A stretch of DNA of 64,000 nt from Brachyhypopomus gauderio. Taxonomy: Eukaryota > Chordata > Actinopteri > Gymnotiformes > Hypopomidae. Made by a program: the position numbers and the translations under genes. Position 1 is the stretch's first letter. Each line of letters starts with the position of its first letter. Shown one piece after another: positions 11,947 to 32,595 of the stretch. The notes beneath the pieces were generated by a model. It made no database searches, was not told where the DNA came from, and saw nothing but the letters and a program-made list of their open reading frames with translations. Location: the NCBI RefSeq assembly GCF_052324685.1, contig NC_135223.1, positions 23,897,369-23,961,368 on the forward strand, read 5' to 3'.

Positions 11947-14900
11947 GACCAGAAGCTCTGGATGGCGAACTGCATTTGGGAACTTGGGATTCAAGGATTC
12001 ACAGTGGTTCACTTGTGAGTTCCTATTAGTGTAGGCTGCTTCTGTATACAATGTGAAGGAATATACAATCATTGCTAACAGTAGTAAGGAGGGTCTGTTG
12101 TGCTTGATATGGACAGTACACTGCTGCTACACGAGATCCTCTGAGTTATGTTGCATGGAATGCTACTACTGTTTGACAATCTATGTGATAATTGCGCTCA
12201 AATGTTTGTTGAAAATAGAAAGGGACTTTTGCCACTACTAGTGAACTTCCTTGTTAACACTAGAGTTAACTAGTGTTAACACTTTCTGATTATAGTCTAC
12301 AGGAAGGTTTATTGTGTCCTCAAATTATCTTTATTTAATTTCTTAAACATAATTAATTGTATATATTATTTTCTTTTAAATTAATCATAAAGCTTTTCGT
12401 GTAGTCAGAAAAGCTTGTTGAAGTGTTCTCTGCTTCCAACGTATCTTCGCTTCAGTGCCCTCGAGCTGAACCAGGTGCACTGGACAAACTATGAAGGCAG
12501 TGGTTCCTCAGAACCTCTAATCTCACTACCTCTAATGTTCCTGCCTGCTGGAACTGTGGGTTAAACCTCTGTTATTTGTTACCATGTGGTCAGTTTCAGT
12601 TGATCAGTTATCGGTTTGTAACCAGTCGCATGGTGAGAAGACCTAGCAGAAGCAGATCTCTCCTGGGGTTGTCTGCTTTATTTTTCGGCTGCTCTCTCTT
12701 CTTGATCTCCACATTATGAAACTTAGATTTTCTAAGATTGTATGACTTACCCATTTTAATACTTACCTATGTACCTAGTTTAGTGCTAATTAAATCTAAA
12801 TAGGTATTAATTATAAAATAATGTGATTTTCTCCTTTGGCTTGTGGGACAATGACATTTGACTCTCCATGCAAAAAGATAAAGATTGTATATTAAAACAC
12901 CTAATTAAATGTCTACAATCCATTAATTTTGATCAGTATTGATTCATTATAGATCTATACTTTCTCAAGCTAGGCTGAAAGAAGCCTCGGTGGCCTCCCC
13001 GGTGGAATAAATACCATGGGTATATGTTTTTGTATGTCTGCTACCCGTCCGGCAGATTGCAGACTATGAACTTTCCCAGGATGACGGAGGCCCCTCTGTT
13101 CTCCTCAAACTGAATTATGGGCTGGGCTTCATACAGACAATAAAGTCTAATCGGATTGGCGGGCCCCATTAAAGAGGTCTCTGTCATCTCCACGGGCATT
13201 CTTAAACCACTTTCTCCTGGACGATCCACCAGGAGTCATCTGTCCCAACTGTCAGCCAGCAGTGCCGTTGTGACAGCTATCAAATCTAGCTGTTCTACAT
13301 CACCTTTTCCTCCCCAGCCCCCATAACCCCTTTCTCCCTCAGCTGTGCCTCTTCTCCCTTCTGGTATTGAATGCCCAGAGGAGCAACACCATCGAACCTC
13401 CATCTGGTCGTGTCACCATCATGTGCACACGAAGCGAATAGGCCTCCGTGCTTCGCTAAGATCAGAACACGAGGCAGCTGCTCTGGCTGCCGTCCTGTAA
13501 CTGTTTGGGGGAAGCCGCTGTCATTTAGTTCTGTGGTTATTTGTTTCTTTGGCCCTGTGTGTTAAATGTTTGATAATACAGACAATTCATAAGGTTTTCT
13601 TATCAGTACAAATGCTGGTTATGAACGGAAACCATCCTTTGCTAATGATTACTTCAAAGAAGGAAGCCCGCAGGTGTGTTACTGATACAAACAAGGCGCA
13701 CACTCATAGCAGAACTCATTCACATTGCTCACCGCTGGGCTCCATGTCTCCACTCTTGTGCGGGAGCTAAATGGTCTTCAGCTCCCTAGTTAGTTGTGAT
13801 GAATGGGCTTTGGGCTTGTTTTCATTAGGTTCTTTAATTTGGGGCACAATTAGACTTTATCCTTTTTAGAAGACAAAGCAGAGTGTGAAGCTGTTAATTA
13901 AAAGTGCAGAATCACATGCACTGAAGATGGATGCAGTAACCGGGCCTGCACAGACAAACGCAAAAAGTCACCTTCTCTCTTCTCCATAAGCCCTGTAAAC
14001 CAGAATCAAATCACACTCCTCTCACCCTTGGGTGGGCCGTGACGGAGGAGACCTTCTGAGGCAAACGCTCTGCTTTGCTGGAACGCACAATGCGGCTGAG
14101 GAAGTTGGCATAGAGCCAATCAAAATGCCACTGGCTTAACTGGCTTTTGTCACCACATGCAAACATCAGGAATGCACAAAGGTTTAGTTGAGGTAAACTA
14201 ATGAATAATTCTTTAGCTTGACGTGTGCTACTATAGTGCTAGGGCTAGGACAAGATGCGCCAAATTCCAAGAATTCTCGATACATATTTGAAGTTAATCT
14301 ACACCCTTTCAACTGGATGTTTCCTATCCGAGATAACGCAACACCATTGGGGTGCTGCCCAGTTTGACCAACAACGTTGTACAATCATGATGGCCCCTTT
14401 TGTTCACAGCAACAGATAGCGAAGCGAATGACATCCACGGTGACATTGTGCTGCTGTTGTTGTTGTTGTTGTTGTTGTTTATCATGGTATAGGCGTCATG
14501 AGAGTCTGTGAGCCATCAAAGTGAGCCGGTTTTGTTGTGACAGAGGTAGTGCATCCCATTTGTGTCACGGGTGTCCTTTTTACAGGCCCTATAAACCTTG
14601 CTGGCAGAGAAGACGAGTGACGATACACATTGCTTTAGCTTGAATCGTAATCCGTAACAAAAAAAGGAACGTGCTTGCTGCAAAGGTGAGGGGAGTCAAT
14701 CTTGCAAAGGAAAAGGGTTTATGAAGAGATAAATCTTCACGGAGAGATGGATTGAGTGTTTTAGCCACTGGTTCTTTTGTACTTATGCCATGAAACTTTA
14801 GCTTTAGGCTGTCGTCTGGCCCAAATCATAGACACAAATTACACAGAAAACTGAAAATGTTAAGTGGAGGCTTGCCTTAGGCCAGAATGAGGAGACTTTT

Positions 14901-15088
14901 TTCAATAACTGTAAATGTTTGGGTTTGGATAATGAGTATGTATACAGTTACAAGTACATGTGCACTCTACATATGGGGTAATAGTTAAAATTATGTTAAA
15001 TAATATTGCTGATGTTGTTAAATTATATATACACATAACATAAATCACATATAAATGCATGCTAATGCTTGAAAAAAATAAATATATA
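11947..15088. other. Non-coding stretch between the DTC gene and the Tc1 element
   Basis: No gene recognised. The region is AT-rich to about 12.95 kb and mixed after that. A TTG triplet repeat lies at about 14455-14480. Several short open frames (for example 13371-13565, 14184-14384) have no recognisable domain or splice signals. Some AT-rich homeodomain-site-like blocks could be conserved regulatory DNA, but this cannot be judged from one sequence. Confidence 0.45.
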
Positions 15089-21187
<6,099 letters not shown>

Positions 21188-21212
21188 TTATGGAATCGTG
21201 TAGATGTGCACC

Positions 21213-21215
<3 letters not shown>

Positions 21216-21253
<38 letters not shown>
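21216..21253. repeat. (CA)n microsatellite
   Basis: About 19 CA units. It produces the Cys-Val and Thr-His dipeptide portions of several overlapping open frames. Confidence 0.95.
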
Positions 21254-21254
<1 letters not shown>

Positions 21255-21264
21255 AGGGACACAC

Positions 21265-21480
21265 CAGTGAGTTCATCCCAACTTGCCGTGTCCTCTCCAG
21301 TGAACGTGGCCTTGGGAACCTTCTCCCCAAACAATGGCCCATGGAAGTCAAACCGATGCACAAACGACAGTCTCCCTTTATCAGGAGGCACCGTGATGAA
21401 CGGCGAGCAGACATCCGGATGACACGGGTCATACATCCACTCCTCTGTCCGGACCCATGACGTCTTCCCTCTCAGGAGTG
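21265..21480 (-). CDS. Unidentified candidate exon on the - strand
   Basis: Read on the - strand, a frame open for more than 100 codons has a protein-like stretch without low complexity: RTEEWMYDPCHPDVC, then PPDKGRLSFVHRFDFHGPLF, then GEKVPKATFTGEDTASWDEL. Possible edges are an AG (GGCTGCAG) at 21481 and a GTGTGT at 21264. The acceptor lacks a pyrimidine tract, which counts against it. I do not recognise the family. It may be an exon of a larger gene, conserved non-coding DNA or chance. Confidence 0.2.
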
Positions 21481-21571
21481 CTGCAGCCTTCACCTGTGCC
21501 CACCTTAGCCCCAGTACCCCACCCACCCGCCCCCCCCAATCCCCCACCGCAGAGACGACATGGAAATGCAA

Positions 21572-24121
21572 TCACCCTCCAGCTCTCTGCCGGTAATCCC
21601 ATCGCCCGAGAGCGTGGGGCTGTTGTGGCGGGCCAGCTCCGGTGACTGATAGGGGCCGAGCGGAGAGCGGAGGCTGAGGGATGGCCCGCAGATACGGGGC
21701 AAGCAGCAGAGGGTGAGGGCGTATCTTCACATACGCCAGGGCTATCGGTCTTCACCCACGCTCGCGTGGCTGCAGGAGACCAGCGTTTTAAGACACTCAG
21801 ATCGTGACGGTCGAAACGATTACATGTGTGCAGACAGCAAAAAGATAAGATAAAATGCTGATGCTATCAGAATATTACTCAACCAGGCAATGTGGGTTAA
21901 AGCAATATTAAATGAGTACTTAATTAGGAGTACTCCTTAATATTAAGGAGTACTTAATATTTGACAAAGCACTCGTATGAAACAGGAACAAAAACACAAA
22001 TATTCTTGAAAGCAAAATCAAAGTTTCAGTCATTACAGATGAGACAGAAGAAAAAGCTTCATTTGAGGAAGTTATGTATAGTGTGATGGTATCTACACAC
22101 CACCCCATCATCACGCGTATAGCGTTCCTTCATCCACAACACCGGTGAGAGTATTACCCTTGATCTCACGCTCTTGCTGTCATTAAGCCTTTGTAACAAA
22201 TGGACCTCATCGCTCTCCACCTTTCCTCAGCCACTCCCTCCCAAAAGCACTTTTAAAAAAATACGATACAGGTTCGGCCCTCGGAAAGGTGAATTGCAAT
22301 TATTTGTCATTTCAATTTGTCTAGTTGGGCAGAAGAAAAAAAACGGACAAGCGCTTATGTTCGACATGGTCACGCTGGTGATTCATGGCTCTGTCTCAAG
22401 GGCTGAATTAATATTTCAGTGTAATTATTACTTGGCTTGCCATTAGCACCTAGGCCAAATGAAATCATGAGTGGAGAATTTCATTAAAACGCTAAAGTCT
22501 AAAAAAAAAAAAAAAATCACCAGCAACCACCTCAATAAATGAGCACCTTAAATGGGGAATCTGCTCTGCATTCTAATTGAGGGTGATATGTTCATCATGA
22601 AAGCCATGAAACAGCAGTAGAAAAGGTGGGGATGCCTTCTTATTTCTCAGTTCTCATTTGGTGGTACATGAATCAGTGACAAAAAGCAAATCTTCGCAGA
22701 TGTCTTCAAGACCCTTAGCGCAAATTTCTCCAAGGATTGTCAATAATGGACTGATCTGATATTAACGAGACTGAACAGCCAAAAACATTTTTACATGACC
22801 ATGAATGTGGAGAGAAACCACATTCAGTGGTAGGAAGACTTCCTTTTGTCTATCACTTTACCAGAGGCATCCTTCCAAGCGTAGTCATCCTAAGTTACGG
22901 TTGTAACAGAACACAGTGACGGTTGTCACATTTCGAGGAGATATTTACCCCAGTCAGGATGAGACATGAGCGCTACTGACAGGCCCAGTGAAGAGGAAGG
23001 AAAGGCGGGCATATGGCGAGGACGAGCATGACGCTGTCAGAAGATCCACGCCCGCCTGAGCCCTGGGGGAGCACAGGCCATGCTGAGACACCAGTCACAT
23101 CTCATCTGCACCGGACGCATAATTACATGTGGAAATTTCACCTCGCTGAAACGCCATTGGATGGGGGTATGCAAGAGTATGTCATTGCCCGGGTCTTGAT
23201 CGTGGAGAAATCTGTCTTCTCAATGTCACAGGTGGTCTAATGTGCGGGGGTCTCAGTGGTGGTGGTTGTTTTTGGGGGGTGGTTCAGTGTTATTGACTGG
23301 GGCGCAAGCAGAAATCCCTTCAGATCCATTACTCCCTTCACATACCACAGCGTGTCAAATGTGACTTGTGCCAACTGACTGATAAGGTCTGACTAAAGGA
23401 CACTCATACATCTCTGATGTGAAACGTCTCGGAATTCATCCTGCTGAAGTGTGTAAATTAAGCGTGCTAAAATTTCGCCTTGTTTTGACACACCGCATCC
23501 ACACTTCCTAGATCTTGTATGTATGGTTTGCATGCTCAGAATTGTTCAGAATAGCATTCATTCAAAAAAAAAAAAAAGTTCCAAAAGCAATATGTGTTGT
23601 TTAATTGCACTCGTTTAATTACCCCGAAAGGTAATAAGCAAACTACTATAGACCTAGATATCCAATTTGACCACACAGACTGATTTCATATTTCTAGCAA
23701 CTGTAGTGAACAAACACTAGAGCTCAAGACGCTTTGGGAAAGCGGAAGAACATAAAGGTGAAAGAGGGTGAAAAGCATGTTGCAAGGTGAGTTCTGTTTG
23801 TCCTTGGGAGCACATTTGCACCATCGCTCTCACAGTGATTTACTGTATGTTATTGTTGTGCTTTTCAATATTGTTCAATAGCCCGGCTCTGATTACCTCA
23901 ATCCACTGGCTGTGTGGGGCCCGTGTCACACTGCTGGTCACTGCCCTCAAGGTCCAGGGACCCTTTAATTGGTTTTGAGAAGATTTTGCACTCTTTCATC
24001 AATGACAAATTTCATCACTCTGAGAGTAGAGTTAGCCGGCAGGAAAACGGGTTGTCGCATGTCACAAATTCTACAATGGAGCTGCTATTCAAGAGCAGTC
24101 ATAAGTGTTAAGAAAAGGAGG

Positions 24122-24122
<1 letters not shown>
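21572..24122. other. Non-coding stretch
   Basis: No gene recognised. It contains a 26-base perfect palindrome at 21929-21954, a poly-A run at 22501-22516 and a poly-A run at 23564-23577. Short open frames have no domain or splice context. Confidence 0.45.
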
Positions 24123-24180
<58 letters not shown>

Positions 24181-24192
24181 TGTGTGTTTGTG
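24123..24192. repeat. (GA)n then (GT)n microsatellite
   Basis: Pure GA repeat at about 24125-24178 followed by a short GT-rich tail. It accounts for the Arg-Glu repeat of an overlapping frame. Confidence 0.95.
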
Positions 24193-27777
<3,585 letters not shown>

Positions 27778-27984
27778 GTGTAGCTCAGGGGTGCCCACAC
27801 CTTTTCAGCTTGTGAGCTACTTATAAGATGACCTAGTCAAAATGATCTACCTACAATAAAAATGCAAAACAAATGTATTTCTTCTATATTATAATTATTA
27901 TATTATTTCAGTTATTATTGTTACTATTTAATAGTATTACTATTAATAATAGTATTGCTATTTAATAGTGTATTAAACCAAGGA

Positions 27985-28207
27985 CCCAATCAAGGTCCAG
28001 GACCCCTTATATTTTACACGACGTCTTCACTTTTTTGTTAGAAACACCTTCTCTCTCGTTACATTCATCCATCTCTGATTAGTTTTTCGGGTTTGTTGTT
28101 CCCGCTGTCAGCGCTAATCTCACGAGAACTGACACTCGGGCTACTGCAGGTTGCCATTCTCGCGAGACTAGCGACATAATTCAGTTTGGAGAGACACTTG
28201 AATGCTT
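27985..28207. repeat. Repeat A, copy 1 (uninterrupted)
   Basis: The segment from CCCAATCAAGGTCCAGGACC to GGAGAGACACTTGAATGCTT matches 31062-31621 in the same orientation with few differences. Copy 2 contains an extra block of about 340 bases. Copy 1 shows the state before that insertion. Confidence 0.85.
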
Positions 28208-28510
28208 AAAAACACATCACAAAGCAGCTTTACAATTGTATGGGTCCAGATCCCTAATGAGCGACAGAGATGACAGTGGTGAGGAAAAACTCCCTATGAT
28301 GGTGGGGATTAGGAAGAAACCTCAGGAGGACCAAGACTCAAAAGCGAACCCATCCTCCATTGGGTGACCCGTTAGCAGAAGTCTGTATTTATAATCCAAA
28401 TATAGTTCTATAGTTATAGTTCTAATTCCAGGCCAAGCAGTCACAGTCCCATCAGTGCAGGTGGTGAACCTCAGATAGGAGTTGGCATCAGCGTGTCCTC
28501 TGTGGCAATG
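28208..28510. repeat. Dispersed teleost repeat fragment
   Basis: GAGGAAAAACTCCCTATGAT, GAAGAAACCTCAGGAGGACC and AAGACTCAAAAGCGAACCCA are word patterns of a very common fish interspersed repeat. No coding content. Family name not assigned. Confidence 0.55.
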
Positions 28511-28624
28511 GCACATCCAACCAAAATGAATAAGTTCATAAAATGTGTTTATTATTATTATTATTATGAAATGCCATATTATTATTTCTAATCTCTCTAG
28601 GGCACAGGTTCGTTTACTACCCTT

Positions 28625-28760
28625 TCTGTAACGTACTAATCAGGCAGACAAGGATCCAAGTGCGGATAATAGCCGTCTTTATTTAAACAATGATCACAGA
28701 GCTATCAAACAGGTGAGGGTGCCATCTAGTTGCAGCTCCATTGAATCCCCTGTGGTTCTT
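28625..28760. repeat. Dispersed repeat, left part
   Basis: CAAGGATCCAAGTGCGGATA ... GTCTTTATTTAAAC is the start of a repeat pattern that I recognise from teleost genomes. Its other part appears to resume at about 29515-29765, so about 750 bases lie between the two parts. Confidence 0.4.
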
Positions 28761-28985
28761 TGGCCTAAAGAGAGAGAGGAGAAAAATACAGGAGAAAATG
28801 ATTATTATGAGTATTGATGTGATATGAATTTGAATTTGTTACACATCCTTGGTTGTTTTTTTATACGTGTAATGAGTGTATACGTATCCAGTAAGTGTTC
28901 TCTAATACTGTGTATTCACCCACTATGGGATATGTATATGGGTAGACAAAACTGAGTTGTCATGTGTGAGGAGTAAACTCACATC

Positions 28986-29300
28986 ACTCTGCAGGCAAAT
29001 TTTGAGGCAGACCAGTTCATCAGAACCAAACGGCAAGACTAGGCTGAGAGCAGATGCTGTTTGCACCATTTTTGTGCATCGCCCCGCACTCAGAAAGAGG
29101 AAGCCCCCTGCACAATACGAAATGACAGAAAGAAGAAACGGTTAAAAGATGGTCAGCTTGGAAGCAAGAGCCAATCCACAAAGGTGAAAAACAACTCCAG
29201 TAGCCGAGCTTCAAAATCCAACAACCCCCAAACAGCTCCAAATGTGCCATCAAGCCCATTAGACAGAAACATTTGGACTAATCATTACTCCTACAAGTAA
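28986..29300 (+). pseudogene. Candidate captured coding fragment with a frame break
   Basis: After an acceptor-like CACTCTGCAG the frame reads QILRQTSSSEPNGKTRLRAD and ALRKRKPPAQYEMTERR, then hits a stop near 29145. A second frame from about 29120 to the stop at 29298-29300 continues protein-like (RKKKRLKDGQLGSKSQST, NNSSSRASKSNN, then LDRNIWTNHYSYK). Both halves are rich in Lys, Ser and Asn, as in a disordered basic tail. One small indel would join them, so this may be a decayed exon. I do not recognise the family, and chance cannot be excluded. Confidence 0.25.
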
Positions 29301-29514
29301 ATCTGCTTATTAAGAGGTGGATAATTCACTAAAATGCTTTAATTCACATTTTAACGCACATGTTAATTTGATTCTGATGTCCTTATAAATTATAAGTTAT
29401 AATACACAATCAGATTTTAAAGCGTACTAACCTGTAAAAGTGTATCACAGATGGTCCACTGGTCCAGCTTGACTGCGCTGCTCGTATTTGTTGTAATCAA
29501 ACGGGTCCGTTGGA

Positions 29515-29765
29515 GTGAACGGAGATGGCGCGACTCTCTATATATGGTTCTGGTTCAGAGGGACTAGGCAGGGGACGAGGTCTAGGAGGAGATCAGAGGT
29601 CGGTACACGGGGAAGGCAGTAACACGGAGAGACCGCTCGGTACGTGGCATGGCACCGATACTTCACAAGAAGAGTGAGGGGGAAGATTAAATAGTTGCGA
29701 TGGGGAGGCGCGATGAGCGGCAGGTGAACCGCATCTACACGGAGATCATGTGCGGTTCCTCACAC
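29515..29765. repeat. Dispersed repeat, right part
   Basis: AGGCAGGGGACGAGGTCTAG, CACTTCACAAGAAGAGTGAG-type wording (ATACTTCACAAGAAGAGTGA) and GATGAGCGGCAGGTGAACCG are typical of the same teleost repeat that starts at 28625. It ends within about 10 bases of the stop codon of the coiled-coil gene on the opposite strand. Confidence 0.45.
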
Positions 29766-29772
29766 TTTCACT

Positions 29773-30411
29773 TCAGTGCTTGAACCATTTTCGCCATATG
29801 CTCCTCCACCATCGTCCCAGAGTTCTCTTCTCAGAGCCCTCAGGTTTTCCGTCTTTCTTCACAAACGCTCTAGCCACCATTTGCTTCAGGCGGCATGAAG
29901 CCTTATTCCTTCTCAACTCTTCTTCTAGCTCCCCCTTTATCTTTTCATTCTCCTTCATCTTTTGTCTAAGTTCTTCTACTTCCCTCAGTCGTGCCTTTTC
30001 GTTTTCCTGGTAGAAGAAGATCTCGTGCCTAAGCTTGATCTTCTCCAGCTCCTCCCTCGCTGTGTACTCGGCCAACCTTCTCATCTCCTTTATACACTCC
30101 TCCTCCATTAGCTTCCTCTCCTCTTCAACCACCCTCTTTTCATCCTCCAGTTCCTTAAGTCTGTTCTTCATTTCTTCTCTCTCTCTTGCCCATTCCTTTT
30201 CCATCTTCTTGTACTCACTGACCATCTCTCTGTTTTTTGTCATCTCTGTGTCTATTTGATCTGTGGCTTTATTAATCCTGGATATCATATTTTCAATTGT
30301 CATCTTGAACATCTCCTCCTGTTCACTCAGCGTCTGTGTGTAATCCTTTGTTTGTTCCTCACTTCTTTTCAGAATTTCACTTTCCATCTCAGTCTGTATA
30401 CTGCAGTCCAT
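29773..30411 (-). CDS. Coiled-coil protein, 212 residues, with Trp/Arg-rich C-terminal tail
   Basis: A single uninterrupted frame starts at MDCSIQTEMESEILKRSEEQ. Residues of about 20-175 form one long charged heptad-repeat helix (for example REREEMKNRLKELEDEKRVV, HEIFFYQENEKARLREVEEL). The last 15 residues, LGRWWRSIWRKWFKH, put W, I and F on one face of a helix and R and K on the other, a pattern expected to bind acidic membranes. No GTPase, RING or B30.2 domain is present. The coiled coil resembles the tails of fish GIMAP/AIG1-type immune GTPases, but this is a resemblance in composition, not a family assignment. The gene lies inside the composite hAT unit. Upstream are a TATA box and possible CRE and ISRE sites. 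Function unknown. Confidence 0.65.
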   Translation of the reverse strand: MDCSIQTEMESEILKRSEEQTKDYTQTLSEQEEMFKMTIENMISRINKATDQIDTEMTKNREMVSEYKKMEKEWAREREEMKNRLKELEDEKRVVEEERKLMEEECIKEMRRLAEYTAREELEKIKLRHEIFFYQENEKARLREVEELRQKMKENEKIKGELEEELRRNKASCRLKQMVARAFVKKDGKPEGSEKRTLGRWWRSIWRKWFKH

Positions 30412-30538
30412 CTTCTTTCTTATAACTATCCACTGTCCACTACTGTGTTAATTAGTTGTATGTTCAGCTGTGATGCTGTACAGTCTTTCCTTTTTCTCAA
30501 CAAATATCACACTGGTGTCGACTGCCTTGACGTGCGGC

Positions 30539-30624
30539 CTTATATACGTTCGGTTATGTTGTGTTATGTCGTTACTATAGAAACGGAATTCTACTACTTA
30601 CCAACGTCATGTATTGTGACGTCA
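30539..30624 (-). promoter_or_regulatory. Core promoter of the coiled-coil gene: TATA box, ISRE-like and CRE sites
   Basis: Read on the - strand toward the gene: a perfect palindromic CRE, TGACGTCA (30617-30624), a CRE half-site (30604-30610), an interferon-response-like element whose + strand reads GAAACGGAAT (30580-30589, one mismatch to GAAANNGAAA), and TATATAAG (30539-30546). Initiation about 30 bases past the TATA box would give a leader of about 100 bases before the ATG at 30411. The site order and spacing are plausible for an inducible promoter. Activity is inferred only. Confidence 0.45.
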
Positions 30625-30659
30625 TTTCGATTAATCAATTCATAACATCTAAGTAAACA

Positions 30660-31061
30660 AAAAACATACTGTGGTTATAGAATTTTAGTACGCAACTTAC
30701 TAAAAATATATGAATATATATATATATTACTTTATTCAATAATAGTTATTCCTTTTTAATAATAAGTTCATTATTATACATTTATTTTTTTTTAAGAAAA
30801 AAAATTAAAAACATGCAGAAGTACCACAATAAACCGCAGCATGAATGAATTTACATTTGAGACTGTTCGTATCTACTGCCATTTTAATTTGGGCAAATTA
30901 ATTCTACTTTAAATAATACATTTAAATAAAGGAGTAATGAGATGGAATTGAATGAATTACATTAGAAAAGGAGCACCCTGGCAGCAAAGTAGATACCTGT
31001 CACGTTTTTTATTTAAAAATAAGGAAAATTTTCCGCTGGTCGCTGCGATCATTCCCTCCAG
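30660..31061. other. Non-coding AT-rich stretch
   Basis: AT-rich sequence between the promoter and repeat A copy 2. No feature recognised. Confidence 0.5.
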
Positions 31062-31621
31062 CCCAATCAAGGTCCAGGACCCCTTATATTTTACGCGACG
31101 TCTTCACTTTTTTGATAGAAACACCAGAGTTGCGTCCGAAATCGCGTACTTAAGCAGTACGTTCTAGATTTCGGTGCAGTACGTTCTTCCCAACCGTCAA
31201 AGCAGTACGTTATTTAAGTACGCGATTGGTCAGTATCAGGGGCGAGGCTAGGGTATTTTTAGTGGTGCTAGAGCACCACCGTGAAGTTGCTCAGCACCCC
31301 CTGGCTCAACACATTTTTTAAATATTATATTATGCAAAAACCTTGCTCTGCACCTGCGCAATACTTTGGTATTGTGCCTCTGTGAGCACTGGGGGCTGGG
31401 CACCCCTAAAGACCAGATCCTAAAATCGCCCCTGGTCAGTATGCATCCAACTTCGGACATACTACTTCTCTGTTACATTCATCCATCTCTGATTAGTTTT
31501 TCGGGTTTGTTGTTCCCGCTGTCAGCGTTAATCTCGCGAGAACTGACACTCGGGCTACTGCAGGTTGCCATTCTCGCGAGACTAGCGACATAGTTCAGTT
31601 TGGAGAGGCGCTTGAATGCTT
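31062..31621. repeat. Repeat A, copy 2, interrupted by a nested MITE
   Basis: Same sequence as 27985-28207, but split after GATAGAAACACC (31125) and resumed at about 31463 (TTCTCTGTTACATTCATCC). The inserted block starts AGAGTTGCGTCCGAAATCGC and ends near CTTCGGACATACTAC. It looks like a MITE (GTCCGAAAT and TTCGGAC near its ends), itself split by a hAT MITE at 31237-31434. Confidence 0.8.
31237..31434. mobile_element. Nested hAT MITE, 198 bases, with intact target duplication
   Basis: It starts CAGGGGCGAGGCT and ends ATCGCCCCTG, inverted copies over the first 9 bases. It is flanked on both sides by GTCAGTAT (31229-31236 and 31435-31442), an exact 8-base duplication as made by hAT transposases. 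There is no coding capacity. It is the youngest of three nested insertions at this point (repeat A, MITE, hAT MITE). Confidence 0.88.
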
Positions 31622-32595
31622 TTAAGATTTATACTAGGTATGCTGACGAACCAACGTTCGATGCGAAAAATTCTGGCTCAGTAATGTGTTCCAAACTACG
31701 TTGTACTTTTGTAAAGGTGTCATATAACATCACTCCTCACCGCCTAGCAGGTGTATGTTTTTTCCTGAATACTACAGTGACTTCGTCAAGCACAACCCAG
31801 CCAATCATCAGGCACTATTTATAGTCAACTCTGAGGCGATTTCAGGTCGGGAGACCAGCGAGAAGATACTTTGTTGTTTTCAAGTCTGTTTTCTTCATCA
31901 ACGCTCCGGACACCATCGAAATATATGTGGACCTAAAAATACAGCTTTTATCTCAATACTGACCAAATTTAATCGAAATCCGTGCAGGCGAAAGTATTTT
32001 ACTAGACCGCGGAAAATAAGTAGTCATGATTGACATTGGTGTATCGAACGTCACGGTAGCTAGCAACTTTAGGCTAAAAGCGGCGTCTCGGTTTAACTCG
32101 TTCCCACAGTGTTTTCTTGAAATCGGTACTGATACCAGGGTTGTGTAGTTTAATCTCATTGTTTTCTGATATAACTTGTTGTTAAATGGTAATATAGTTA
32201 ACATCACTTCGAATTAGATTATGATTATGATTAATTATTAATTATGATTAATTAGAATTAGATTATGTGAATTTCAGTCACACGACTTCTATTGTAATTA
32301 ATGTATTATATTTTAATGTGATACATGATATTATAAATATCATAACTTTATCAATTCTCAACCAATTTTCAAAATCCAGGTATCATTTTAAAGGTATATT
32401 CCAGCTCTGTCTAGATATGTGATTCTTTTAAAGCTTGAGGCTGTTTGAAAATTTTGTCATCATACCTATATATACTATATTACAATACGGGAATTTACAG
32501 GAAAATATTAATACGGGAGGACATCGGGAAAGAGGGGTAAAATATGGTAGTAGTTTCCCAGCCAAAACGGGAGAGTTGACAGGTATGCTCTATGC
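31622..32595. other. Non-coding stretch inside the composite unit
   Basis: Mixed then AT-rich sequence. Overlapping short frames at 31600-32207 have no recognisable domain. It could be old repeat material. Confidence 0.4.

Noticed and set aside
27985..31621. Repeat A copies as the two LTRs of a retrovirus-like element
   Set aside because: They lack TG...CA ends, matching target duplications, a primer-binding site and any gag or pol similarity between them.
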